A stretch of 5,091 bases of DNA from Actinomycetota bacterium. GTDB lineage: Bacteria; Actinomycetota; Actinomycetes; Nanopelagicales; Nanopelagicaceae. The stretch is from contig CANHFN010000073.1 in NCBI GenBank assembly GCA_947459935.1, positions 1 through 5,091 of the forward strand. The letters are read 5' to 3'. Positions 1-5,091 of the stretch are shown here, in pieces (within the stretch, counting starts at the first letter, position 1; each line of letters opens with the position of its first letter). The position numbers and the translations under genes are program-made. The notes under the pieces were generated by a model. It saw nothing but the letters and a program-made list of their open reading frames with translations. It did no database searches and was not told the origin of the DNA.

Positions 1-84
1 GGGCGTGATTCCTATGCGCAAGGCAAACTTGGCCACTGGGGTAATGACCCGGGTGACCGCTGGCTTCAAACGTGCACTTAACAT
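1..84 (-). CDS. pgsA: PgsA-type CDP-alcohol phosphotransferase, probable phosphatidylinositol-phosphate synthase (N-terminal 28 residues only)
   Basis: Read on the minus strand from ATG at 84-82, the sequence is open to the window edge and gives 28 residues including TRVITPVAKFALRIGITP. From memory, this closely resembles the N-terminus of mycobacterial PgsA1 and its relatives (a conserved R-x-x-TP-hydrophobic-LR-x-G-x-TP block before the first membrane helix). The family transfers inositol phosphate (or a related alcohol phosphate) onto CDP-diacylglycerol in the cytoplasmic membrane. The catalytic DG-AR-G-D-D signature lies outside the window, so substrate cannot be judged. Context supports the call: in mycobacteria pgsA1 follows thrS and a HIT gene, as here apart from one inserted plus-strand gene. 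The ATG has no clear Shine-Dalgarno sequence but a TACGAT box lies 8 nt upstream, suggesting an almost leaderless mRNA. An in-frame TTG directly precedes the ATG and is a weaker start option. Confidence 0.72.
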   Translation of the reverse strand, partial: MLSARLKPAVTRVITPVAKFALRIGITP

Positions 85-92
85 CAAGGACC

Positions 93-120
93 ATCGTAGG
101 CTGAGCCAGTGCAATCTCAA
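93..120 (-). promoter_or_regulatory. Candidate promoter of pgsA
   Basis: On the minus strand, TTGAGA (120-115) is followed after 16 nt by TACGAT (98-93), near-consensus -35 and -10 boxes for the housekeeping sigma factor. The ATG at 84 begins 8 nt after the -10 box, so transcription would start at or within about two bases of the start codon. The -35 box lies inside the first codons of the divergent plus-strand gene, and the -10 box shares two base pairs with that gene's own candidate -10. Inferred from sequence only. Confidence 0.45.
97..102 (+). promoter_or_regulatory. Candidate -10 box (or ribosome binding site) of the EF-G-like gene
   Basis: TAGGCT at 97-102 is followed by exactly 6 nt and then the GTG start at 109. 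This spacing puts the expected transcription start on the G of GTG, as in leaderless actinobacterial mRNAs. No convincing -35 box is seen 16-18 nt upstream. The same bases contain AGG 8 nt before GTG, so a weak Shine-Dalgarno reading is equally possible. Either way they support GTG 109 as the start. Confidence 0.4.
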
Positions 121-693
121 ATAAACGACCTGCGGATTCATGTCTACGGTCATCAAAGCGCAGATCCAGCGCAGGTAGCCTCTGTTTTTAACGCTCAATA
201 TTTAGAAATGGCTGAACCTGAATCGGATTTAGCTATTTTTGCCATTAATCCGTCAGCAGGCATTGATCAAGCAACGATTGATTTGTGGCAATCCTTAGAT
301 GAATACCAGGTTCCACGCCTTGTAGTGGTAACTCACTTGGAAAAACTTGAAGCAGATTTTGATGATGCAGTAATGATTGCAACACGTGTTTTTGATCAAA
401 TGCTTACACCGTATCTAGTGCTCCACGATGAAGCAGGACTTCCGGCTGCACTCATTGGATTAGCTGATCTACAAATAACTGATTACTCCACAAATCCAAT
501 TACGAAAAAAAGTTGTGAACCAGAACATCAAACCTTAGTTCAAGAGTTCCGGGACGAATACTTGGACCAAGTCACTTCTCTTGGAGAAGATTCATTCAGG
601 GCTGGATTGATGTTTCCCGCAGTTCCATTGTGGATCGAACGTGGCATCGGGATGGATATCGTTCACGAGTTCATTGAACAACTCATCGATTAA
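109..693 (+). CDS. Small stand-alone protein resembling a degenerate EF-G GTPase domain
   Basis: A 194-residue soluble protein with no signal peptide or membrane segment. Residues 40-84 look like the middle of the EF-G G domain: DLAIFAINPSAG, then LW, then EYQVPRLVVVTHLEK. These match in order the EF-G stretch ending VPRIAFVNKMDR. Residues 98-127 resemble the start of the G-prime insert, and 166-192 resemble the G5 strand plus the helix leading to domain II. The nucleotide-binding motifs are lost: residues 14-22 (GHQSADPAQ) sit where EF-G has AHIDAGKTT, the switch and DxPGH region seems deleted, NKxD is replaced by THLE, and the G5 SA is absent. Domains II-V are missing. GTP binding is therefore unlikely and the function is unknown; a ribosome- or factor-binding role is only a guess. 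GTG 109 is chosen because an in-frame TAG at 97-99 closes the frame upstream and the next start (codon 34) would remove the first strand. The gene lies opposite to and between the HIT gene and pgsA. The EF-G relation comes from motif reading, not a search. Confidence 0.72.
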   Translation: MQSQINDLRIHVYGHQSADPAQVASVFNAQYLEMAEPESDLAIFAINPSAGIDQATIDLWQSLDEYQVPRLVVVTHLEKLEADFDDAVMIATRVFDQMLTPYLVLHDEAGLPAALIGLADLQITDYSTNPITKKSCEPEHQTLVQEFRDEYLDQVTSLGEDSFRAGLMFPAVPLWIERGIGMDIVHEFIEQLID

Positions 694-1221
694 TTACCAC
701 GCAGCAGATATCTCCGCACGAGTTAAAGTTAAAAGTTGTGCCATGACTTTCGTTTTACCAATGATCGGCATAAAGTTCGCATCACCACCCCACCGAGGAA
801 CAACATGCTGATGAATGTGTTCTGCAACCCCAGCTCCAGAAATTGCACCTTGATTCATTCCTAGATTGAATCCTTCTGGCTGTGAAACCTTCCGAATAGT
901 TCTCATCGCGTGGGCGGTCAAGGCACTTATTTCATTACGTTCCTGGTCCGATAAATCAGTCAGATCTGGTAGGTGCCTGTAAGCACAAATCAATAAGTGT
1001 CCTGGGTTATATGGGTAAAGATTCATCACAACAAAAGCTGTTACACCTCTGTGAACAATGAGTCCTTCTTCATCTTGCAAAGTAGGAATTCTGCAAAAAG
1101 GACAATCAACATCATTACCAACCAGAGGTCTGTTTTCGCCCCGCAAATAATCTAATCTGTGCGGCGCCCAAAGACGCTGCCAACCATCTGGCATTCCCGC
1201 TCCGTCAATGTGCTCAGCCAC
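694..1221 (-). CDS. HIT-family hydrolase/phosphorylase, probable Ap4A phosphorylase (Rv2613c-like)
   Basis: A 175-residue cytoplasmic protein with the HIT active-site motif HIHQHVV at residues 135-141, where the middle histidine H137 is the expected nucleophile. The following PRWGGDANFMPIIG and the preceding GMNQG (121-125) are typical of the actinobacterial group whose M. tuberculosis member Rv2613c was characterised as an Ap4A phosphorylase (phosphate-dependent cleavage to ADP and ATP). C40-P-F-C43 resembles the metal-binding pair found in many HIT proteins. NLYPYNPGHLL at 67-77 is the conserved strand region before it. The gene follows thrS by 3 nt and is probably co-transcribed. Clearing Ap4A made by aminoacyl-tRNA synthetases is a plausible link but inference. 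Start: GTG at 1221 with a weak CAGG 8 nt upstream. An in-frame ATG at 1194 (codon 10) has GGAG 5 nt before it and directly precedes the conserved PDGWQRLW, so it may be the true start. A plain hydrolase activity cannot be excluded. Confidence 0.9.
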   Translation of the reverse strand: MAEHIDGAGMPDGWQRLWAPHRLDYLRGENRPLVGNDVDCPFCRIPTLQDEEGLIVHRGVTAFVVMNLYPYNPGHLLICAYRHLPDLTDLSDQERNEISALTAHAMRTIRKVSQPEGFNLGMNQGAISGAGVAEHIHQHVVPRWGGDANFMPIIGKTKVMAQLLTLTRAEISAAW

Positions 1222-1224
1222 TGA

Positions 1225-3213
1225 TTAAACCTGGGTTCGTTCCTGTACTACCTTTTTGATTTCTGCAATGGCATCCTGGATTGGTATTCCATTTTTTTGC
1301 TCGCCATTTCTATAGCGAAATGAAACGGCTCCAGCTTTTTGATCTTCCTCGCCTGCAATCACCATAAATGGAATCTTTTGCATTTGAGCATTGCGAACCT
1401 TCTTCTGCATGCGATCATCGGAAGAATCAAGTTCTGCGCGAATGCCGGCTTTTCTCATTTGCTGAATCACCTCTCCTAGGTAATCATCAAAAGTGTCTGC
1501 AACTGGAATACCAATTGCTTGAACAGGTGCAAGCCATGGCGGGAATGCTCCGCTGTAATGCTCGGTGAGAACTCCAAAGAACCGCTCAATTGAACCAAAC
1601 AAAGCACGGTGAATCATCACTGGACGCTGACGCGTTCCATCCGTTGCCGAATACTCCAACTCAAAACGTTGAGGCAACTGGAAATCTACCTGGATCGTAG
1701 ACATTTGCCAGGTGCGACCAATTGCATCTTTTGCTTGCACTGAGATCTTTGGTCCATAAAAGGCAGCGCCACCTTCATCCAAAACTAATTCGAGATTCTG
1801 CGCTGTTGCAGCCTTGCGAAGTGCTTCCGTTGCTTCTTCCCAATCTGAATCTTCCCCCACAAATTTTTCTGGATTCTTGGTTGATAGCTCTAGGTAGAAA
1901 TCATTTAAACCATAATCCCGAAGCAGATTCAGAACAAATGTCAGTAATGAATCTAACTCACCAACCATCTGCTCTTTTGTGCAATAAATATGAGCATCAT
2001 CTTGGGTGAATCCACGTGCACGAGTGATGCCGTGTAATACTCCTGATTTTTCATAACGATAGACAGTTCCAAATTCAAACAAACGCAATGGAAGCTCACG
2101 ATATGAGCGTCCACGAGATCTATAAATAAGGTTGTGGAAGGGACAGTTCATAGGCTTCATGTAGTACTGCTGTCCAGCACGTTTAACGGAGCCGTCCGCG
2201 TTGTACTCCTCATCCAAAATCATTGGTGGATACATGCCATCGGCATACCACTGCAGGTGACCCGAAGTTTCAAACAATGCAGCCTTAGTTAAGTGAGGTG
2301 AGTAAACAAACTCATATCCCTCTTCTTCATGGCGAATACGTGAGTAATCCTCCATTGCACGGCGAACAATTCCACCCTTTGGGTGAAAAACTGCCAATCC
2401 TGAACCAATCTCTTCTGGGAAAGAGAAAAGATCTAGCTCTGTGCCTAAACGACGATGATCGCGCTTTTCAGCCTCTGCAAGAAGTTCTAAGTACGCATTC
2501 AACTGATCCTGTGAAGGCCAGGCAGTTCCGTAAATACGTTGCAACATCGGATTCTTTTCAGAACCACGCCAATAGGCCGCGGCGGTCCGCATAAGTTTGA
2601 AAGCTGGAATGTGTTTTGTCGATGGCAGGTGAGGTCCTCTGCACAAATCACTCCACACGGGATTGCCATCTCGACCGAGATTGTCATAGATGGTTAATTC
2701 GGAACCACCAACTTCTACAGATGCTTCTTCACCCGCCGGACCTTTGATTCCAATCAATTCGCACTTATACGGTTCATGTGCAAGCTCTTTCAAAGCCTCA
2801 GCCTCTGTTGTAACACGTCGCTTGAAGCGTTGACCATCTTTAATGATCTTTCGCATCGCACTTTCAATCTTCGTTAAATCATCTGGATTAAATGTGTTTT
2901 CTGGGTCAAAGTCATAATAAAAACCATCCTTGATGGGAGGTCCAATACCTAATCGGGTATTTGCATACACTTCCTGAACGGCTTGTGCCATGACATGTGC
3001 GGTGGAATGTCGAAGAACGGCTAAACCATCTGGCGAGGAAATTGAAATCCCTTCAACGACATCCCCCTCGGCTAGGTCACTCCATAAATCTTTAAGGATG
3101 CCATTTACCTTGCAGACCACAATTTCTTTATTGTCAGCAAAGATTTGGGTAGGGCGTTGATCGGCCTTTACCTGAATCTTCGTGCCATCTACAGTAATTG
3201 AAATCTGGGACAT
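1225..3213 (-). CDS. thrS: Threonyl-tRNA synthetase
   Basis: A full-length class II synthetase of 662 residues (E. coli ThrRS has 642) that attaches threonine to tRNA-Thr in the cytoplasm. Domains in order: TGS domain at about 1-62; editing (SAD) domain at about 65-225 with H69-STA-H73 and C191-RGP-H195, the residues that clear mischarged Ser-tRNA; catalytic core at about 245-560; and C-terminal anticodon-binding domain at about 563-660. The zinc ligands that select threonine are visible as C357 (MKPMNCPFH), H408 (QDDAHIYC) and H535 (MIHRALFG). Class II motif 2 runs through [13 protein letters not shown] (379-391), and motif 3 lies at about 533-550 with GSIERF. Nothing is missing, so both charging and proofreading should work. 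The gene begins 4 nt after pabC and ends 3 nt before the HIT gene. There is no room for a T-box leader. ATG 3213 is preceded by TAGGCT with 6 nt spacing, suggesting an additional promoter of its own. Confidence 0.98.
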   Translation of the reverse strand: MSQISITVDGTKIQVKADQRPTQIFADNKEIVVCKVNGILKDLWSDLAEGDVVEGISISSPDGLAVLRHSTAHVMAQAVQEVYANTRLGIGPPIKDGFYYDFDPENTFNPDDLTKIESAMRKIIKDGQRFKRRVTTEAEALKELAHEPYKCELIGIKGPAGEEASVEVGGSELTIYDNLGRDGNPVWSDLCRGPHLPSTKHIPAFKLMRTAAAYWRGSEKNPMLQRIYGTAWPSQDQLNAYLELLAEAEKRDHRRLGTELDLFSFPEEIGSGLAVFHPKGGIVRRAMEDYSRIRHEEEGYEFVYSPHLTKAALFETSGHLQWYADGMYPPMILDEEYNADGSVKRAGQQYYMKPMNCPFHNLIYRSRGRSYRELPLRLFEFGTVYRYEKSGVLHGITRARGFTQDDAHIYCTKEQMVGELDSLLTFVLNLLRDYGLNDFYLELSTKNPEKFVGEDSDWEEATEALRKAATAQNLELVLDEGGAAFYGPKISVQAKDAIGRTWQMSTIQVDFQLPQRFELEYSATDGTRQRPVMIHRALFGSIERFFGVLTEHYSGAFPPWLAPVQAIGIPVADTFDDYLGEVIQQMRKAGIRAELDSSDDRMQKKVRNAQMQKIPFMVIAGEEDQKAGAVSFRYRNGEQKNGIPIQDAIAEIKKVVQERTQV

Positions 3214-3217
3214 GTGC

Positions 3218-3976
3218 CTAGCCTACCGAAGTCCTTAGCGCCATCGCATGTATTTCATCGCCGAATTCAGGTGATTGGGATAATTCTCGGCCATCTATAG
3301 ATGCAATTGGCTGAGCTATTCGCAGACTACCCAACAAGAATGCCGATTCAATACTTTCTATTTCAGAAACTGCTATGGAACGCACGATTACATCGCAATT
3401 TTCAATAACCAATGCGCGCATGATCCCTGGCAAGACCCCATCAGAAAGTGGTGGAGTGAACCACTTACCTTGAATCTTAACGAGAACATTGTTAACTGAT
3501 CCTTCGAGGACCTTTCCATCCATACTCATTACAAGCGCCTCATCAAAACCACGCTGACGGGCTTTTTCCAGAATCTCCAGACGATATGTATACGGAAAAC
3601 TTTTTACCGGAACGCCTCGAACAACCACTGGGAAAGGATGTTGACAAACTTTTGCAGCCGAAGTGAGCTCCTCATATGCAAGATGGACCGCTGCCCAATT
3701 TCCACTCGCATCAAAAGAAACTCTTAATAGTCCAGTTGGGTGAGCCTCTATTTGAAGCAATCTAGAAATTGCCTCTCGCACCAATTCTTCATTAGGTAAT
3801 GCGATTCGCTGTTTCCTTGCACTATTTACAGCTCTTCGCATGTGTCGAGAAAGTGCCCAAGGCTTTCCATCAACTGTTTTAATAGTTTCAAAAATTCCAG
3901 CACCTGCCAGCCAACCAAGATCAGAGATCTGTGATTGCTCTTGAGGGACAAGTGAACCATTGACAATGACTTTCAC
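3218..3976 (-). CDS. pabC: Aminodeoxychorismate lyase (fold-type IV PLP enzyme)
   Basis: A 252-residue PLP enzyme that splits 4-amino-4-deoxychorismate into p-aminobenzoate and pyruvate, the last step before PABA enters folate synthesis. Fold-type IV features are present: VNG at 5-7, [10 protein letters not shown] at 25-34, and a lysine at K125. K125 lies 22 residues before the alanine of FDEALV, the same spacing as the PLP-binding lysine in E. coli PabC. The conserved glutamate block LEGSVNN follows at 157-163, then [14 protein letters not shown] at 174-187 and the C-terminal [15 protein letters not shown] at 216-230. D-amino-acid and branched-chain aminotransferases share this fold, but the position directly behind pabB makes ADC lyase the best reading. 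The GTG start overlaps the pabB stop by one base (TAGTG) and has the strongest ribosome binding site in the window, GGAGGGGAG, so translation is probably coupled to pabB. Confidence 0.9.
   Translation of the reverse strand: MKVIVNGSLVPQEQSQISDLGWLAGAGIFETIKTVDGKPWALSRHMRRAVNSARKQRIALPNEELVREAISRLLQIEAHPTGLLRVSFDASGNWAAVHLAYEELTSAAKVCQHPFPVVVRGVPVKSFPYTYRLEILEKARQRGFDEALVMSMDGKVLEGSVNNVLVKIQGKWFTPPLSDGVLPGIMRALVIENCDVIVRSIAVSEIESIESAFLLGSLRIAQPIASIDGRELSQSPEFGDEIHAMALRTSVG
3220..3225 (-). promoter_or_regulatory. Candidate internal -10 box (or SD) for thrS
   Basis: TAGGCT on the minus strand ends 6 nt before the thrS ATG, the same geometry as at the EF-G-like gene and (as TAGCGT) at pabB. It overlaps the stop codon of pabC. 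It would allow thrS to be transcribed separately as a leaderless message. There is no good -35 at 16-18 nt spacing. AGG within it, 8 nt from ATG, could instead act as a weak Shine-Dalgarno sequence. Confidence 0.35.
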
Positions 3977-4965
3977 TACAACTCCCCTCCCGCAATAGAA
4001 ATCAATCGTCTAGCTTTCAATTGAGTTTCTTCCCACTCAGCCGCCGAATCACTACTCCACGTTATTCCTGCACCCGTTCCAAAGTTGATGTGTGTATCTT
4101 TCCAAAAAGTGCGGATCGCAACGGATAGTTCCGCTTTTTCGCCTTCCACCCACCCAAGAGCTCCACAATACGGCCCACGATTTATTTCATTCTCGGCAAT
4201 CACCTGAACCGCCGATGACTTCGGTGCTCCACTTACTGAGCCAGGAGGAGATAGTGCTGCAAAAATTTCAGACCATGAAATGTCATCAAGTAGCTCTCCT
4301 TGAACATCTGAAACTAGATGCTGTAATCCTGGATGCTCTTCACTTGAAAGTAGTCGTGGTACTTCTACAGTTCCACTTTTGCATATACGACCCAAGTCAT
4401 TTCTCATTAAATCAACAATCATGACATTTTCTGCTTTATCTTTAGATCCAAAATCTTCAGCATTAAGAGGCTGGGTGCCCTTGATGGGTGAAGTTTTTAC
4501 AATGGTTTTATTGCGGCTAAGAAAAAGTTCTGGTGAAGCCGAGGCAATCATTACGCCAGGAATTTCAAGATAACTAGCCCAAGGCGCTGGATTGTTTTTC
4601 AATATCTCAGAAAAGAGGCCACGTAAGGATTGCCCGTCATCTGCATGACTCAATCGCCTACATGCATTTACTTGATACACCCAACCTAGTTCGATTGAAC
4701 TTCTAATTGACTCTACATAACGGATGTATTCATTCCTATCCAAAGATGATTGCCACTTATCTGACAATGGAGACCAAGTAATTGTTGGAAAGGGTGCCGG
4801 CTGCACTGTCTTGAACTTTGCAGCGGTGAATTTGTTTTCAAAAGTTGTTGATACAGCCCAGAACCCGCCGTCCTCTAGACACTTTGGGTCATCAGAAACT
4901 TCGACTAGATCGGTGGCTAGCCTGCCGCCCATCCAAAAGAGTGATGAATTTTCCGCATAAGGCAC
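3976..4965 (-). CDS. pabB: Aminodeoxychorismate synthase component I (chorismate-binding, short form)
   Basis: A 329-residue chorismate-utilising enzyme that, with glutaminase PabA, aminates chorismate to 4-amino-4-deoxychorismate for folate synthesis. The conserved catalytic domain fills residues about 75-325: SASPELFL (142-149), PIKGT (160-164), ENVMIVDLMRNDLGR (179-193), PGSVSGAPK (241-249), GPYCGALGW (264-272) and GTGAGITW (296-303) with EWEET after it. K162 in PIKGT matches the catalytic lysine of PabB; anthranilate synthase TrpE has alanine there, which favours PabB. Only about 75 residues precede the catalytic core, much less than in E. coli PabB (about 450 residues in total), so most of the N-terminal regulatory lobe is missing. 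GTG 4965 is the first start after an in-frame TAG at 4971-4969; the first ATG would be codon 12. TAGCGT lies exactly 6 nt upstream, consistent with a leaderless mRNA. The gene heads the pabB-pabC-thrS-HIT unit. No pabA is visible. Confidence 0.92.
   Translation of the reverse strand: MPYAENSSLFWMGGRLATDLVEVSDDPKCLEDGGFWAVSTTFENKFTAAKFKTVQPAPFPTITWSPLSDKWQSSLDRNEYIRYVESIRSSIELGWVYQVNACRRLSHADDGQSLRGLFSEILKNNPAPWASYLEIPGVMIASASPELFLSRNKTIVKTSPIKGTQPLNAEDFGSKDKAENVMIVDLMRNDLGRICKSGTVEVPRLLSSEEHPGLQHLVSDVQGELLDDISWSEIFAALSPPGSVSGAPKSSAVQVIAENEINRGPYCGALGWVEGEKAELSVAIRTFWKDTHINFGTGAGITWSSDSAAEWEETQLKARRLISIAGGEL
3982..3990 (-). promoter_or_regulatory. Strong Shine-Dalgarno sequence for pabC
   Basis: GGAGGGGAG on the minus strand ends 5 nt before the pabC GTG and lies in the last codons of pabB (Gly-Gly-Glu). 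It fixes the pabC start and contrasts with the weak or absent SD sequences in front of the other genes of the window. Confidence 0.75.
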
Positions 4966-4971
4966 GGGCTA

Positions 4972-4977
4972 ACGCTA
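4972..4977 (-). promoter_or_regulatory. Candidate -10 box of the pabB operon
   Basis: TAGCGT on the minus strand is followed by 6 nt and the pabB GTG, which would place the first transcribed base at the start codon. No Shine-Dalgarno sequence is seen upstream. The expected -35 position (about 4995-5000) reads GCGCCA, a poor match. The box lies in a tandem GTTAGC-GTTAGC repeat (4979-4968). Confidence 0.42.
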
Positions 4978-4993
4978 ACCAATCAACCTCGCT

Positions 4994-5023
4994 TTGGCGC
5001 TTAGGGCTCTCCTGCGATAGATT
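4994..5023 (+). promoter_or_regulatory. Candidate tRNA-Gly promoter
   Basis: TTGGCG (4994-4999) and TAGATT (5018-5023) are separated by 18 nt on the plus strand, with transcription expected near 5030, a few bases before the tRNA at 5034. The GC-rich stretch after the -10 box is typical of stable-RNA promoters. Its -35 region occupies the place where the divergent pabB promoter would have its own -35. Confidence 0.5.
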
Positions 5024-5033
5024 TGCCCTCCTC

Positions 5034-5091
5034 GCGGACGTAGCGCAGTTGGTAGCGCGGAACCTTGCCAAGGTTCAGGTCGCCGGTTCGA
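5034..5091 (+). tRNA. tRNA-Gly(GCC), cut by the window end
   Basis: The 5' acceptor strand is GCGGACG (5034-5040), followed by TA at positions 8-9. The D stem GCGC (5043-5046) pairs with GCGC (5055-5058), and its loop contains the GG of positions 18-19. The anticodon stem GAACC (5060-5064) pairs fully with GGTTC (5072-5076) around the loop TTGCCAA, giving anticodon GCC at 5067-5069 (glycine GGC/GGU codons). A 5-nt variable loop, T-stem strand GCCGG and the TTCGA of the T loop follow. The 3' half of the T arm and the 3' acceptor strand lie beyond the window. Confidence 0.95.

Noticed and set aside
1..81. Second plus-strand open frame ending at TAA 79-81
   Set aside because: Too short to judge and antisense to the PgsA reading, which has clear family resemblance.
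2..124. Plus-strand open frame entering from the left edge and ending at TAA 122-124, as the tail of an upstream gene
   Set aside because: The same bases on the minus strand give a recognisable PgsA N-terminus with an ATG and promoter-like boxes; the plus-frame peptide resembles nothing I know and would overlap the GTG at 109.
1368..2687. Several short open frames on both strands within thrS (62-98 codons)
   Set aside because: They overlap a full-length, motif-complete thrS and have no family motifs or convincing start signals, so they are shadow frames.
3214..3217. T-box or other leader regulating thrS
   Set aside because: Only 4 nt separate pabC and thrS, leaving no room for a leader RNA.
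3218..3976. Possible loss of the PLP lysine in PabC, since a direct alignment at the RLE motif put proline at the lysine position
   Set aside because: Counting from the conserved DEAL block places K125 at exactly the right distance, so the earlier offset was an alignment slip of a few residues.
4092..4960. Short plus-strand open frames opposite pabB (64-110 codons)
   Set aside because: They lie antisense to an intact pabB, show low-complexity leucine/histidine-rich composition typical of shadow frames, and have no recognisable domain.
5034..5091. tRNA-Gly as an integration site with an adjacent mobile element
   Set aside because: No integrase, direct repeat or foreign-looking gene is seen on the visible side; the 3' end of the tRNA, where attachment would occur, is outside the window.

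Overview
The window reads as chromosomal DNA from an actinobacterium with a fairly low GC content (mid-40s percent by eye) and very tight gene packing. The evidence is the gene order threonyl-tRNA synthetase, HIT-family Ap4A-phosphorylase-like protein, PgsA-type phosphatidylinositol-phosphate synthase. This order is known from mycobacteria (thrS, Rv2613c, pgsA1). GTG starts are frequent, and TANNNT boxes sit just in front of start codons. A streamlined freshwater lineage such as the Nanopelagicales (acI) would fit, but that placement is inference.

From right to left, the minus strand carries one compact unit: pabB (4965-3976), pabC (3976-3218), thrS (3213-1225) and a HIT-domain gene (1221-694). 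Junctions are a 1-nt overlap, a 4-nt gap and a 3-nt gap. PabB and PabC together turn chorismate into p-aminobenzoate for folate; the glutaminase partner PabA is not in the window. ThrS charges tRNA-Thr, and the HIT protein probably handles dinucleoside polyphosphates such as Ap4A, which aminoacyl-tRNA synthetases can produce as side products.

At the left, a plus-strand gene (109-693) interrupts the thrS-HIT-pgsA order. It appears to encode a small stand-alone protein resembling the G domain of elongation factor G, with all its nucleotide-binding motifs degenerate or missing. Its stop codon directly abuts that of the HIT gene. On its other side it diverges from the first 28 codons of a PgsA-type membrane enzyme, which runs off the left edge (84-1, minus strand).

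At the right edge a plus-strand tRNA-Gly(GCC) gene begins at 5034 and is cut by the window end; its promoter faces away from that of pabB. No mobile elements, CRISPR arrays, riboswitches or phage genes were seen, and no gene-free stretch exceeds about 70 bases. Most of the window is housekeeping. The parts worth a second look are the pseudo-GTPase-like gene and the unusually close divergent start signals at 84-109.
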